13,062 nt of DNA, taken from RBG-16-66-20 sp035517595. GTDB taxonomy: Bacteria; Pseudomonadota; Gammaproteobacteria; Burkholderiales; SG8-39. The stretch spans positions 1 to 13,062 of the forward strand of contig DATIYN010000123.1 of assembly GCA_035517595.1 (NCBI GenBank). The letters are read 5' to 3'. Below the pieces are notes generated by a model. The model had not been told where the DNA came from. It was given only the letters and a program-made list of their open reading frames with translations, and did no database searches. Position 1 is the first letter of the stretch. Each line of letters starts with the position of its first letter. A program made the translations under genes and the position numbers. Below are positions 5,931 to 13,062 of this stretch, one piece after another.

Positions 5931-6701
5931 ATGACGGAGGGGCCGCTCAAGGTCTGGCTGGAGCGCGGCGGCGCGCTGCTGCGCCTGCGCCTCGCGCGCC
6001 CGAAGGCGAACATCCTCGATGCCGGGATGATCTCGGCCTTGAAGGAAAACTTTTCAAAATACAGGACGAATCACGGCCTGCTGGCGGCGCTGGTGGACCA
6101 CGAGGGGCCGCACTTCTCGTTCGGCGCGAGCGTCGAGGAGCACCTGCCGCAGCATTGCGAGCGGATGCTCAAGGGTTTCCATGCGCTGCTCGGCGCGATG
6201 CTGGAGTGGCGCAAGCCGATCCTCGTCGCCGCGGGCGGGCAGTGCCTCGGCGGCGGGCTCGAGCTCGCCTGCGCGGGCGGGCTGCTGTTCGCCGCGCCGT
6301 CGTCGCAGTTCGGCCAGCCGGAGATGAAGCTCGGCGTGTTCGCGCCGGCCGCCTCGGTGCTGCTGCCGCTGCGCATCGGCCAGGCGCGCGCCGAGGACCT
6401 GCTGTACTCCGGGCGCTCGATCGATGCGCCGACCGCGCAGGCCTGGGGCCTGGTGAACGCGGTCGCGGACGATCCGGCGGCGGCCGCGCTCGAGTATTTC
6501 GACCAGCAGCTCGCGGGCAAGAGCGCCGCGGCGCTCGCCTGCGCGGTGCATGCGGCGCGCAACGGATTCGCGGAGCTTGCGCGCGCGCGGCTCGACGAGG
6601 TGGAGGAGCTCTACCTCGAGCGCCTGATGGAGACGCACGACGCGAACGAGGGCCTGCAGGCCTTCATGGAGAAGCGCCAGCCGAAATGGGAGCACCGATG
6701 A
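5931..6701 (+). CDS. dch: Cyclohexa-1,5-diene-1-carbonyl-CoA hydratase
   Basis: The 256-residue crotonase-family protein has GPHFSFGASVEEHLP (59-73) for one half of the oxyanion hole and GQCLGGGLELAC (103-114) for the other. SSQFGQPEMKLGVF (124-137) follows, and then AWGLVNAV (171-178). The FSFGASVEEHLP form, with Ser-Phe-Gly-Ala rather than the Ala-Gly-Ala-Asp of ordinary enoyl-CoA hydratases, is what I recall from dienoyl-CoA hydratases of anaerobic benzoate degraders. It hydrates the product of benzoyl-CoA reductase to 6-hydroxycyclohex-1-ene-1-carbonyl-CoA. The gene begins 7 nt after oah with a poor ribosome site, so its translation probably depends on oah, and its stop overlaps bcrC as ATGA. 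A run of A/T-rich codons around residues 37-47 (6040-6072) is unlike the rest of the gene. Confidence 0.93.
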   Translation: MTEGPLKVWLERGGALLRLRLARPKANILDAGMISALKENFSKYRTNHGLLAALVDHEGPHFSFGASVEEHLPQHCERMLKGFHALLGAMLEWRKPILVAAGGQCLGGGLELACAGGLLFAAPSSQFGQPEMKLGVFAPAASVLLPLRIGQARAEDLLYSGRSIDAPTAQAWGLVNAVADDPAAAALEYFDQQLAGKSAAALACAVHAARNGFAELARARLDEVEELYLERLMETHDANEGLQAFMEKRQPKWEHR

Positions 6702-7888
6702 GCCTCGATCTGGGAACGCCTTCGGGCGTAGCGGAAATCGTCAAGCGCTGCGAGGCCCTGTTCGAGGACCTCGAGTTCGGCGCGGTGAAGAAATGGAAGG
6801 CCGCGGCCGCCGGCCGCAAGGCGATCGGCTACATGCCGGTCTACGTGCCGCACGAGATCGTCCACGCCGCGGGCATGCTGCCGGTAGGCATCTTCGGCGG
6901 CGGCGACCAGCTCGAGGTGATCCAGGGCGACGCCTACTACCAGAGCTACATCTGCCGCATCCCGCGCTCCACCGTCGAGCTCGGCCTCACGGGGCGCCTG
7001 GACTGCCTGGACGGCATGCTGTTCCCGTCCACCTGCGACGTGATCCGCAACCTGTCGGGCATGTGGCAGATCATGTTCAAGAACAAGTACGTGCGCTACG
7101 TGGACGTGCCGCAGGACTACGACGACGCGGTCGGCGGCCAGTTCTACATCCACGAGATGACGCAGATCCGGGACGACCTCGGGAAGCTGGCGGGCCGGAC
7201 GGTGACCGACGAGGCGCTGCGCGCCTCCATCGTCGTCTACAACGCGCACCGCAAGGCGGTCCGCGACCTGTACGCCTGTCGCGCGGCCAAGCCCTGGCAG
7301 GCGCCGACCTCGGAGGTCTACCTGCTGCTGCGCGCGGGCTGCGTGCTGCCGCCCGAGGAGCACACGCAGCTCGTGCGCGACTACCTGGCCGCCTGCGAGA
7401 CGCAGGCGCGCCCGAAGCGCGACAACGCGCGCGTGGTGGTGACCGGGCCGTTCTGCGAGCAGCCGCCGCTCGGCCTCATCAAGTCGATCGAGATGTCGGG
7501 CTGCTACATCGTGGACGACGAGTTCATGCTCGCGTTCCGCTGGCTGATGGACGAGGTCGACGAAACCGGCGACCCGATGCAGGCGCTGTCGAGGGCCTTC
7601 CTGCACCGCTCGGCGCAGAGCTCGTCCAAGTACGACGCGCGCAAGGAGGACAAGGGCCGCTACCTGCTGCACCAGGTGAAGAGCCGCGGCGCGGAGGGCG
7701 TGGTGTTCGCCGCGCCCTCGTTCTGCGACCCGGCGCTGCTCGAGCGGCCGATGCTGCAGGAGATCCTCGCGCGCCACAAGATTCCCTACACCGCCTTCAA
7801 GTACGCCGAGAACACCGGCCAGATGGCGCCGATCCGCGAGCAGGCCGGCACCTTCGCCGACTCGATCAAACTCTGGAGTGCCGCATGA
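6698..7888 (+). CDS. bcrC: Benzoyl-CoA reductase, subunit C (catalytic Fe-S subunit)
   Basis: The 396-residue protein belongs to the 2-hydroxyacyl-CoA dehydratase/benzoyl-CoA reductase alpha-beta family. Conserved cysteines are in YQSYICRIPRS (C86), FPSTCDVIRNLSG (C113) and AAPSFCDPALLERP (C343), the three positions that typically hold a [4Fe-4S] cluster. C103, C253 and C269 are further candidates. With BcrB it forms the module that binds benzoyl-CoA and reduces its ring. The length fits the Thauera subunit (about 43 kDa). The start at 6698 overlaps the dch stop as ATGA with GGGAG five bases before it. Choice of C over B follows gene order and sequence style: BcrC is shorter and has the IGYMPVYVPHEIVHAAGMLPVG opening at about 43-64. 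The BcrC/BcrB labels are confident because the next gene has the BcrB features. Confidence 0.94.
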   Translation: MSLDLGTPSGVAEIVKRCEALFEDLEFGAVKKWKAAAAGRKAIGYMPVYVPHEIVHAAGMLPVGIFGGGDQLEVIQGDAYYQSYICRIPRSTVELGLTGRLDCLDGMLFPSTCDVIRNLSGMWQIMFKNKYVRYVDVPQDYDDAVGGQFYIHEMTQIRDDLGKLAGRTVTDEALRASIVVYNAHRKAVRDLYACRAAKPWQAPTSEVYLLLRAGCVLPPEEHTQLVRDYLAACETQARPKRDNARVVVTGPFCEQPPLGLIKSIEMSGCYIVDDEFMLAFRWLMDEVDETGDPMQALSRAFLHRSAQSSSKYDARKEDKGRYLLHQVKSRGAEGVVFAAPSFCDPALLERPMLQEILARHKIPYTAFKYAENTGQMAPIREQAGTFADSIKLWSAA

Positions 7889-9174
7889 ACACAGCGGTGA
7901 AGAAGCAGGTTCAGAAGGAAGATGCGATGTGGCTCCAGAAGGAGCTCATCAACCGCAACTATCACGAGCTCGCCACCGCACACGAAATGAACCGCAAGGT
8001 GTCGGCCACCTTCGTGCCCGGCAACCTGAACGAGCTGCTGATGTGCTTCGACTTCGCGCGCAGCCTGCCGGAAACGAACGCGCTGCAGAACGGCATGCGC
8101 AAGAAGTCCGGCAAGATGATCATGGACGCCGAGCGCGACGGCCATTCGGAGGACGTCTGCACCTACGTGAAGGCCGACCTCGGCATGCTGCTGCAGGGGC
8201 AGGTGGGCCCGACGGGCGAGCCGCTGCCGCATCCGGACGTGCTGCTGCTGTCCTACACCGGCTGCTTCACCTTCATGAAGTGGTTCGAGCTCGTGCGCCA
8301 GAAGTACAACTGCGAGACGGTGATGCTGCACGTGCCCTACCAGGGCGACGGCAAGGTGTCGCCGGCGATGCGCGACTACGTCGTCAGGCAGCTGCGCGAG
8401 AAGGTGATCCCCACGCTGGAGAAGGTGTCGGGCGTCAAGTTCGACATCGACCGGCTGCGCGAGTACATGAAGGAGTCTGTCAAGGCCGAGGAGAACCTCG
8501 TGCGGGTGCTGCAGTCGGCGAAGAACCGGCCCTCGCCGATCGACGGCTACTTCGGCGCGGTCTACTACATCGGGCCGATCTTCACCGCGTTCCGCGGCAT
8601 GCCCGAGGCAACGCGCTACTACGACACGCTCTGGAGCGAGGTCGAGCGCCGCATCCAGGAGAAGAAGGGGCCGGTGACGCCCGAAGGCGAGCTCACCGAG
8701 GAGAAGTACCGGCTCGTCGTCGAGGGCCCGCCCAACTGGACCAGCTTCCGCGACTTCTGGAAGATGTTCGCGGACGAGGGCGCGGTGATCGTCGCCTCGA
8801 CCTACGCCAAGGTGGGCGGCGTGTACGACTTCGGCTTCCGCCACGATCCGTCGCGGCCGCTCGAGTCGCTCGCCGAGTACTGCCTGGGCTGCTACACCAA
8901 CCTGAACTTCCCGCAGCGCATCGACATGATCTGCCGTTACATGGACGAGTACCAGGCCGACGGCCTGCTCATCAACTCGATCAAGAGCTGCAACAGCTTC
9001 TCGGCGGGGCAGCTGCTGATCCTGCGCGAGGTGGAGAAGCGCACCGGCAAGCCGGCCGCGTTCATCGAGACCGACCTCGTCGACCCGCGCTACTTCTCGG
9101 CGGCGAACGTGAAGAACCGGCTCGAGAGCTACTTCCAGATGATCAAGCAGAAACGCACCGCGGGAGTCCACTGA
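7885..9174 (+). CDS. bcrB: Benzoyl-CoA reductase, subunit B (catalytic Fe-S subunit)
   Basis: The 429-residue protein is the second member of the 2-hydroxyacyl-CoA dehydratase-like pair. Probable cluster cysteines are C92 (EDVCTYVK), C127 (LSYTGCFTFMKWF) and C369 (INSIKSCNSFS). C333 and C336 in EYCLGCYTN are also conserved-looking. A VPGNLNELLMCFDFARSLPE segment (44-63) precedes the first cluster residue and is characteristic of this subunit. With BcrC it receives electrons from BcrA/D and binds benzoyl-CoA. The start at 7885 makes an ATGA overlap with bcrC and has GGAG six bases upstream. The stop is one base from the bcrA ATG, so the subunits are probably made in step. A longer in-frame reading back to 6793 exists, but it is out of frame with the real bcrC protein and is a high-GC artefact. 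Confidence 0.94.
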   Translation: MNTAVKKQVQKEDAMWLQKELINRNYHELATAHEMNRKVSATFVPGNLNELLMCFDFARSLPETNALQNGMRKKSGKMIMDAERDGHSEDVCTYVKADLGMLLQGQVGPTGEPLPHPDVLLLSYTGCFTFMKWFELVRQKYNCETVMLHVPYQGDGKVSPAMRDYVVRQLREKVIPTLEKVSGVKFDIDRLREYMKESVKAEENLVRVLQSAKNRPSPIDGYFGAVYYIGPIFTAFRGMPEATRYYDTLWSEVERRIQEKKGPVTPEGELTEEKYRLVVEGPPNWTSFRDFWKMFADEGAVIVASTYAKVGGVYDFGFRHDPSRPLESLAEYCLGCYTNLNFPQRIDMICRYMDEYQADGLLINSIKSCNSFSAGQLLILREVEKRTGKPAAFIETDLVDPRYFSAANVKNRLESYFQMIKQKRTAGVH

Positions 9175-9175
9175 G

Positions 9176-10522
9176 ATGAAATGCTTCGTCGGCATCGATC
9201 TCGGCTCCACGACCACCAAGGCGGTGGTCGTCGACGAGGCGCGCAACGTGCTCGGGCGCGGCATCACCAACTCGCGCTCCAACTACGACACCGCCGCGGC
9301 GATCGCCAAGCAGGAGGCGATGCTGGCGGCGCGCTTCCACCTGTTCCGCGACGCGCTCGCCGGCAGCGATGCGCTCGACGGCGGCCTCGAGGAATTCATT
9401 GCGCAGCTCGAGCGCGACTTCCGCCTGGAGCAGTTCCTCGAGCAGCTCGCCGACCTGGGGCAGGTCTGCTTGCGCAACGTCGAGGGCGCGCGCTTCGGCG
9501 ACGCAGCCAAGGGCGTCGCCGTTGCGCTCGGCGAGGTCTTCCGCCGGCTGCGCGAGGAGTCGCCGCGGCTGTACGCGCCGGGCGCCAGGCGCAAGAGCGA
9601 TTTCTTCCGCGACATCGCCGGCAGCCAGTACCTGTCGGTCAGCGAGCAGGTGGCGAAGGACGCCGGCCTGCGCTACGACATGCTGCTCAACGTCTTCGAC
9701 CGCTCGATCATCGAGGTGGAAAACCGCGTCTACTCCGATTCCATCAAGGTGCACCTGCTCGACGCGCTGGAGCGCACGTTCGTCGCGCTTCCCGCGACCC
9801 GGAAGTTCTCCGAAAAGATCCGCAAGCCCATCCAGTCCGTGCTGGACACGACGCTCGAGGAGACCTACGTGGTCGGCACCGGCTACGGGCGCGCGCGGCT
9901 GCCGTTCTCCAAGGAGCACATCCGCTCCGAGATCCTCTGCCACGGCCTCGGCGCGCACGTGATGTACCCGAAGACCGCGACCGTGCTCGACATCGGAGGC
10001 CAGGACACCAAGGCGATCCAGGTGGACCCGCACGGCATCGTCGAGTCGTTCCAGATGAACGACCGCTGCGCCGCCGGCTGCGGCCGCTACCTCGGCTACA
10101 TCGCCGACGAGATGAACATGGGCCTGCACGAGCTCGGGCCGCTGGCGATGAAGGCCACCAAGACCGTGCGCATCAACTCGACCTGCACGGTGTTCGCGGG
10201 CGCCGAGCTGCGCGACCGGCTGTCGCTGGGCGAGAAGCGCGAGGACATCATGGCCGGCCTGCACCGCGCCATCATCCTGCGCGCGATGTCGATCCTCGCG
10301 CGCTCGGGCGGCATCCGCAACGAGTTCACCTTCACGGGCGGCGTCGCCAAGAACGAGGCCGCGGTGAAGGCGCTCACCGGCCTGGTGCGCGACAACTACG
10401 GCGAGCTGACGCTCAACATCAACCCCGACTCCATCTACACGGGCGCGCTCGGCGGCGCGACCTTCGCCTGGCGGGCGGTGATGGAGGACGGCAAGGAAGC
10501 CGAGCACCGGAGGGCGGCATGA
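9176..10522 (+). CDS. bcrA: Benzoyl-CoA reductase, subunit A (ATPase/activator)
   Basis: The 448-residue protein is an ASKHA-fold ATPase of the BcrA/BadF/HgdC family. It has the phosphate-1 loop DLGSTTTK (8-15), phosphate-2 DIGGQDTK (272-279), an adenosine-type TGGVAKN motif (387-393) and two cluster cysteines, C298 in DRCAAGCGR and C337 in NSTCTVFAGAE. C302 is an additional Cys beside the first ligand. Residues about 55-255 are an insertion relative to short HgdC-like activators, which accounts for the length and is what I recall of Thauera-type BcrA. With BcrD it holds a bridging [4Fe-4S] cluster, takes electrons from ferredoxin and couples ATP hydrolysis to low-potential transfer into BcrBC. 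The start lies one base after the bcrB stop, with GGGAG upstream; the stop overlaps bcrD as ATGA. Confidence 0.94.
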   Translation: MKCFVGIDLGSTTTKAVVVDEARNVLGRGITNSRSNYDTAAAIAKQEAMLAARFHLFRDALAGSDALDGGLEEFIAQLERDFRLEQFLEQLADLGQVCLRNVEGARFGDAAKGVAVALGEVFRRLREESPRLYAPGARRKSDFFRDIAGSQYLSVSEQVAKDAGLRYDMLLNVFDRSIIEVENRVYSDSIKVHLLDALERTFVALPATRKFSEKIRKPIQSVLDTTLEETYVVGTGYGRARLPFSKEHIRSEILCHGLGAHVMYPKTATVLDIGGQDTKAIQVDPHGIVESFQMNDRCAAGCGRYLGYIADEMNMGLHELGPLAMKATKTVRINSTCTVFAGAELRDRLSLGEKREDIMAGLHRAIILRAMSILARSGGIRNEFTFTGGVAKNEAAVKALTGLVRDNYGELTLNINPDSIYTGALGGATFAWRAVMEDGKEAEHRRAA

Positions 10523-11352
10523 GCGACATCACGGCCGGAATCGACATCGGCTCGGGCGCCGTGAAGACGGTGCTGTTCCGCGGCGAGGAGTGGCTCGCCA
10601 AGCGCGTGGAGCGCATCCGCCGGCGCGATCCGATGGACCTGGCGCGGCAGGGGTTCAACGAGGTGCTGGAGGAAAGGAACCTGAAGGAAAAGGACGTCGC
10701 CTACATCGCGACCACGGGCGAGGGCGAGAACGTCAAGTTCGCCACGGGGCACTTCTACTCGATGACCACGCACGCGCGCGGCGGCATCTTCCTCGAGCCG
10801 CAGGCGCGCGCGGTGGTCGACATCGGCGCGCTCAACGGCCGCGCGATCTACATCGACGAGCGCGGCAAGGTGCTGTCGTACAAGATGACGAGCCAGTGCG
10901 CCTCGGGCTCCGGTCAGTTCCTCGAGAACATCGCGCGCTACCTCGGCGTCGCGGTCGAGGAGATCGGCTCGCTGTCGAGGACCTCGCAGAACCCGGAGAA
11001 GGTGAGCTCGATCTGCGCCGTGCTCGCCGAGACCGACGTGATCAACATGGTGTCGCGCGGCATCGCTACGCCCGACATCCTCAAGGGCATCCACATCTCC
11101 ATGGCCTCGCGCCTGGTAAAGCTGCTCAAGGTGACGGGCATCACCAAGGGCACGGTGCTGCTCACGGGAGGCCTCGCGCTCGACGAGGGGCTGCTCGCCG
11201 CGCTCAAGGAGGAGCTCGTGAACGAAAAGATCGGCGGTCTCGCCGCGGTGAGCCACCCGGACTCGATCCACGCGGGCGCGATCGGCGCCGCGCTCTGGGG
11301 CGCGTTCCGCCACCGCAAGCTCATCGAGCTGCAATCGCGCGCCGCCGCCTGA
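10519..11352 (+). CDS. bcrD: Benzoyl-CoA reductase, subunit D (ATPase/activator)
   Basis: The 277-residue protein is the short ASKHA partner of BcrA. It has the phosphate-1 loop DIGSGAVK (9-16), DIGALNGR (101-108) where BcrA has DIGGQDTK, C127 in SQCASGSGQF, C166 in SSICAVLAETD, and LLTGGLALDEG (214-224). The two cysteines supply half of the cluster shared with BcrA. The altered phosphate-2 segment means the two ATPase subunits are not equivalent. I believe this is a general BcrD feature rather than a defect here. The start overlaps the bcrA stop as ATGA, with GGAGGG four bases before it. Thirteen bases separate its stop from fdx. The size fits the roughly 30 kDa Thauera subunit. Confidence 0.94.
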   Translation: MSDITAGIDIGSGAVKTVLFRGEEWLAKRVERIRRRDPMDLARQGFNEVLEERNLKEKDVAYIATTGEGENVKFATGHFYSMTTHARGGIFLEPQARAVVDIGALNGRAIYIDERGKVLSYKMTSQCASGSGQFLENIARYLGVAVEEIGSLSRTSQNPEKVSSICAVLAETDVINMVSRGIATPDILKGIHISMASRLVKLLKVTGITKGTVLLTGGLALDEGLLAALKEELVNEKIGGLAAVSHPDSIHAGAIGAALWGAFRHRKLIELQSRAAA

Positions 11353-11365
11353 ACGGAGGACGACC

Positions 11366-11611
11366 ATGGCCCTGACGATCAACGAAGCCTGCACGCTCTG
11401 CGACGCCTGCGTGCCGGTCTGCCCGAACGAGGCGATCACCGCCGGCGACCCGGTCTACGTGATCGACCCGCTCAAGTGCACCGAGTGCGTCGGCGCGAAG
11501 GACGAGCCGCAGTGCAAGCTCGTGTGCCCGTCGGACTGCATCGTGCCGAACCCCGATTTCGCGGAGACGCCGGAGCAGCTGCAGGCCAAGTACGAGGCGC
11601 TGCATGGCTGA
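11366..11611 (+). CDS. fdx: 2[4Fe-4S] ferredoxin, electron donor to benzoyl-CoA reductase
   Basis: The 81-residue protein has two cluster motifs. C9xxC12xxC15xxxC19-P is regular. C38xxC41x8C50xxxC54-P carries the eight-residue insert (VGAKDEPQ) typical of the Allochromatium/Thauera type of ferredoxin. The C-terminal tail from about 61 to 81 also fits that type. C58 is a ninth cysteine four residues after the last ligand. Such ferredoxins have two clusters of very different, unusually low potential. In Thauera aromatica this kind of ferredoxin links KorAB to benzoyl-CoA reductase. Start: GGAGG six bases before the ATG at 11366, 13 nt after bcrD. The stop overlaps the acetyltransferase gene by 8 nt. 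It is the link between the two divergent operons in this window. Confidence 0.95.
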   Translation: MALTINEACTLCDACVPVCPNEAITAGDPVYVIDPLKCTECVGAKDEPQCKLVCPSDCIVPNPDFAETPEQLQAKYEALHG

Positions 11612-12641
11612 GACCGCCGCGCGGATCGCGCGCCGCGACCTCGGCGACGCGGCGCAGGTGCGCTCGCTCGCGCCGCAGGATGTCGAGAGGGTCGAGGCGA
11701 TCGACGAGCTCTGGCTGGGGCGGCCGCGCTCGCGCTATTTCGAGCGGCGCCTGGCCGCGGCGCAGCGCCAGCCGCGCCTGCACGTGCAGCTGGGCGCGGA
11801 CATCGACGGCAGGCTTTGCGGCTTCGTGCTCGGCCGCGTGCTGGAAGGGGAATTCGGCCGCGCGGAGCCGGCGCTGCGCCTGGAGTCGATCGGCATCGAC
11901 CCGGTGGCCGAAGGCCGCGGCCTCGGCACGCGCCTCGGCGAGGCGCTCGAGGCGGAGGCGCGCAAGCGCGGCGTGCGCGAGCTGAGGACCAGCGCGCACT
12001 GGCGCGAGCACGGGATGCTCGCGTTCCTCGACCGCGCCGGCTGGTCGCTCGGCCGCAACTACGTGCTCGATTGCGCGCTCGCGGACGCGGCCTGGGGCGG
12101 CGAGCGCGAGATGCCGGTGAGCTCCCCGGTGGACGCGGCGCCGCGCGACCCCAACGACTACGGCGTTCCCGCGTCCAACGACTACGAGACGCTCGCGCGC
12201 GACGTCGCCGACATCGCCGTCCTCGGCGCCGGCGACCTGGAAGGAATCGTGCGCATCGACAAGCGCCTGACCGACCGCGACCGCAGCGCCTACCTGAAGC
12301 ATGCGCTGGAAGAGACCATGGCGGATTCCTCGGTCCGCGTGTCGCTCGCCGTGCGCGCCGACCAGGGGCTCGCGGGCTACGTGATGGCGCGCGTCGACCT
12401 CGGCGACTTCGGGCGCCGGGCGCCGGTGGCCGTCATCGACGCGATCGGCGTCGACCCGCTGCGCAAGGACCACGGCTTCGGCCACGCGCTGATGTCGCAG
12501 CTGTTCGTGAACCTGCGCGCGCTGGGCGTGGAGCGCATCGAGACCGTGGTCGCGCCGGACAACTTCGAGCTGCTGCACTTCTTCCTCGGCGCCGGCCTGC
12601 GGCCCGCCGACCGGCTCGCGTTCGCCAAGCGCCTCGCGTAG
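11604..12641 (+). CDS. Tandem GNAT-family N-acetyltransferase
   Basis: The 345-residue protein contains two GNAT domains, about 16-160 and 200-345, joined by an acidic, proline-containing linker (about 164-198). Each has a recognisable acetyl-CoA binding segment: SIGIDPVAEGRGLGTRLGEAL (95-115) and AIGVDPLRKDHGFGHALMSQL (280-300). In both, the first residue of the R/Q-x-x-G-x-G/A motif is changed (E103 and K288), so acetyl-CoA binding may be weak in one or both. The gene begins 8 nt inside fdx with no strong ribosome site, so it is probably translationally coupled. The substrate is unknown. In Rhodopseudomonas palustris GNAT enzymes acetylate and switch off benzoate-CoA ligase (BadA), so a protein-acetylation role here is a reasonable but unproved idea. 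A small-molecule or peptide substrate is equally possible. Confidence 0.87.
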   Translation: MAETAARIARRDLGDAAQVRSLAPQDVERVEAIDELWLGRPRSRYFERRLAAAQRQPRLHVQLGADIDGRLCGFVLGRVLEGEFGRAEPALRLESIGIDPVAEGRGLGTRLGEALEAEARKRGVRELRTSAHWREHGMLAFLDRAGWSLGRNYVLDCALADAAWGGEREMPVSSPVDAAPRDPNDYGVPASNDYETLARDVADIAVLGAGDLEGIVRIDKRLTDRDRSAYLKHALEETMADSSVRVSLAVRADQGLAGYVMARVDLGDFGRRAPVAVIDAIGVDPLRKDHGFGHALMSQLFVNLRALGVERIETVVAPDNFELLHFFLGAGLRPADRLAFAKRLA

Positions 12642-12651
12642 GCGCCGCACC

Positions 12652-13062
12652 ATGGAAATGCAGTCCTGCCAGGTCAGCCGGCGCCTGCACGAGGAGCACC
12701 TGGCGACGATCGCGCTCTGGGCGCGGGTCGAAGCCTCGCTCGCCGCGGGCCGGCTCGACGCGCCGCTGCTGCGCTCGGCGGCCGCCGCGCTCGCCGAAGA
12801 GCTCGCGCGCCATTTCGAGTTCGAGGAGAAGGCGCTCTTTCCGCGGCTCGCGGACGCCGGGGAGGGCGACCTGGCCGAGCTGCTGCGCGAAGAGCACGAG
12901 TCGATCCGCGCCGCGGCGCGCCAGTTCATCGCGGCCGTCGGCGAAGAGCCGGTGGGCGCGCGCGCCAGGACCCTGGGCCTGGAGATCGCCGAGCGCCTGC
13001 CGTCGCACGCCCGGAAGGAGGAGATGTCGATGCTTCCTGCGCTCGACAGCCTGCTCGACGAA
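12652..13062 (+). CDS. Hemerythrin-like (HHE) protein, partial (C-terminus beyond right edge)
   Basis: The frame is open from the ATG at 12652 to the window end (137 codons) with no stop, so the gene continues. The helices carry a hemerythrin-type ligand pattern: H13/H16 in RLHEEHLATI, H54-x3-E58 in RHFEFEEKALFP, H82 in REEHESIRAA, and H119-x4-E124 in SHARKEEMSMLP. This is the HHE four-helix bundle with a non-haem di-iron site that can bind O2, sense O2 or NO, or store iron. It begins 10 nt after the acetyltransferase stop and is likely the next gene of the operon. A second ATG at 12658 could also be the start; neither has a good ribosome site. In an operon for an extremely oxygen-sensitive reductase, oxygen scavenging or sensing is plausible but unproved. 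Confidence 0.87.
   Translation, partial: MEMQSCQVSRRLHEEHLATIALWARVEASLAAGRLDAPLLRSAAAALAEELARHFEFEEKALFPRLADAGEGDLAELLREEHESIRAAARQFIAAVGEEPVGARARTLGLEIAERLPSHARKEEMSMLPALDSLLDE

Noticed and set aside
4718..6013. Long minus-strand open frame opposite oah (431 codons)
   Set aside because: It lies antisense to a well-recognised gene, its composition is Arg/His/Ala/Leu-rich as expected for a shadow frame in high-GC DNA, and no domain is recognisable.
7786..9282. Long minus-strand open frame opposite bcrB (498 codons)
   Set aside because: It is a shadow frame of bcrB and its neighbours, with low-complexity His/Val/Leu/Arg composition and no family motifs.
9143..10507. Long minus-strand open frame opposite bcrA (454 codons)
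   Set aside because: It mirrors the codon pattern of bcrA on the other strand and has no recognisable domain.
9181..11352. A 723-codon plus-strand frame that could be read as a fused BcrA-BcrD
   Set aside because: Its first two thirds are the wrong frame for BcrA (Arg-rich nonsense). Only the part from 10519 is genuine BcrD; bcrA is separate and ends at 10522.
1..13062. tRNA, rRNA, CRISPR array, transposase, integrase or intrinsic terminator
   Set aside because: By eye I found no cloverleaf sequences, regularly spaced repeats, mobile-element proteins, or GC hairpin followed by a T-run on either strand. Intergenic space is too short for most of these.

Overview
This window is a class I (ATP-dependent) benzoyl-CoA reductase locus from a high-GC bacterium. 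It looks like a denitrifying or facultatively anaerobic betaproteobacterium of the Thauera/Aromatoleum kind, although an alphaproteobacterium cannot be excluded. The assignment rests on a complete bcrCBAD set in the order familiar from Thauera, dedicated oah, dch and ferredoxin genes, and a korAB pair. No rRNA, tRNA, CRISPR array, insertion sequence or convincing terminator is visible. Coding density is close to total, and the only real intergenic region is the 123 bp between two divergent operons.

Leftward operon (minus strand, from 4690 down to the left edge): korA, korB, a ferritin-like di-iron protein, a RidA-like protein, a BadH-like short-chain dehydrogenase, and a Crp/Fnr-family regulator cut by the left edge. 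The first five genes are joined by four successive ATGA stop/start overlaps, and the regulator starts 13 nt after the dehydrogenase. Rightward operon (plus strand, from 4814 to the right edge): oah, dch, bcrC, bcrB, bcrA, bcrD, fdx, a tandem-GNAT acetyltransferase, and a hemerythrin-like protein cut by the right edge. The genes are overlapping or separated by at most 13 nt.

The pathway fits together as follows. KorAB oxidises 2-oxoglutarate and reduces the 2[4Fe-4S] ferredoxin. The BcrA/BcrD activator uses ATP to push those electrons into BcrB/BcrC, which reduces benzoyl-CoA to cyclohexa-1,5-diene-1-carbonyl-CoA. Dch hydrates the diene, a hydroxyacyl-CoA dehydrogenase oxidises the alcohol, and Oah opens the ring to an aliphatic dicarboxylic acyl derivative. 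The usual zinc-type alcohol dehydrogenase (Had) is not in the window, so the SDR in the kor operon is a candidate for that step.

The short divergent region holds a near-perfect FNR-type palindrome (TTGAG-ATGG-ATCAA, 9 of 10 consensus positions). It is placed so that a TATCTA hexamer falls exactly where a class II activated promoter for oah would have its -10. A Crp/Fnr-family gene sits in the leftward operon. The visible part lacks the FNR cysteine cluster and the Crp cAMP-contact Arg-Ser, so its signal is open. A ferritin-like protein and a hemerythrin-like protein, one in each operon, suggest oxygen or iron handling around a very oxygen-sensitive enzyme.
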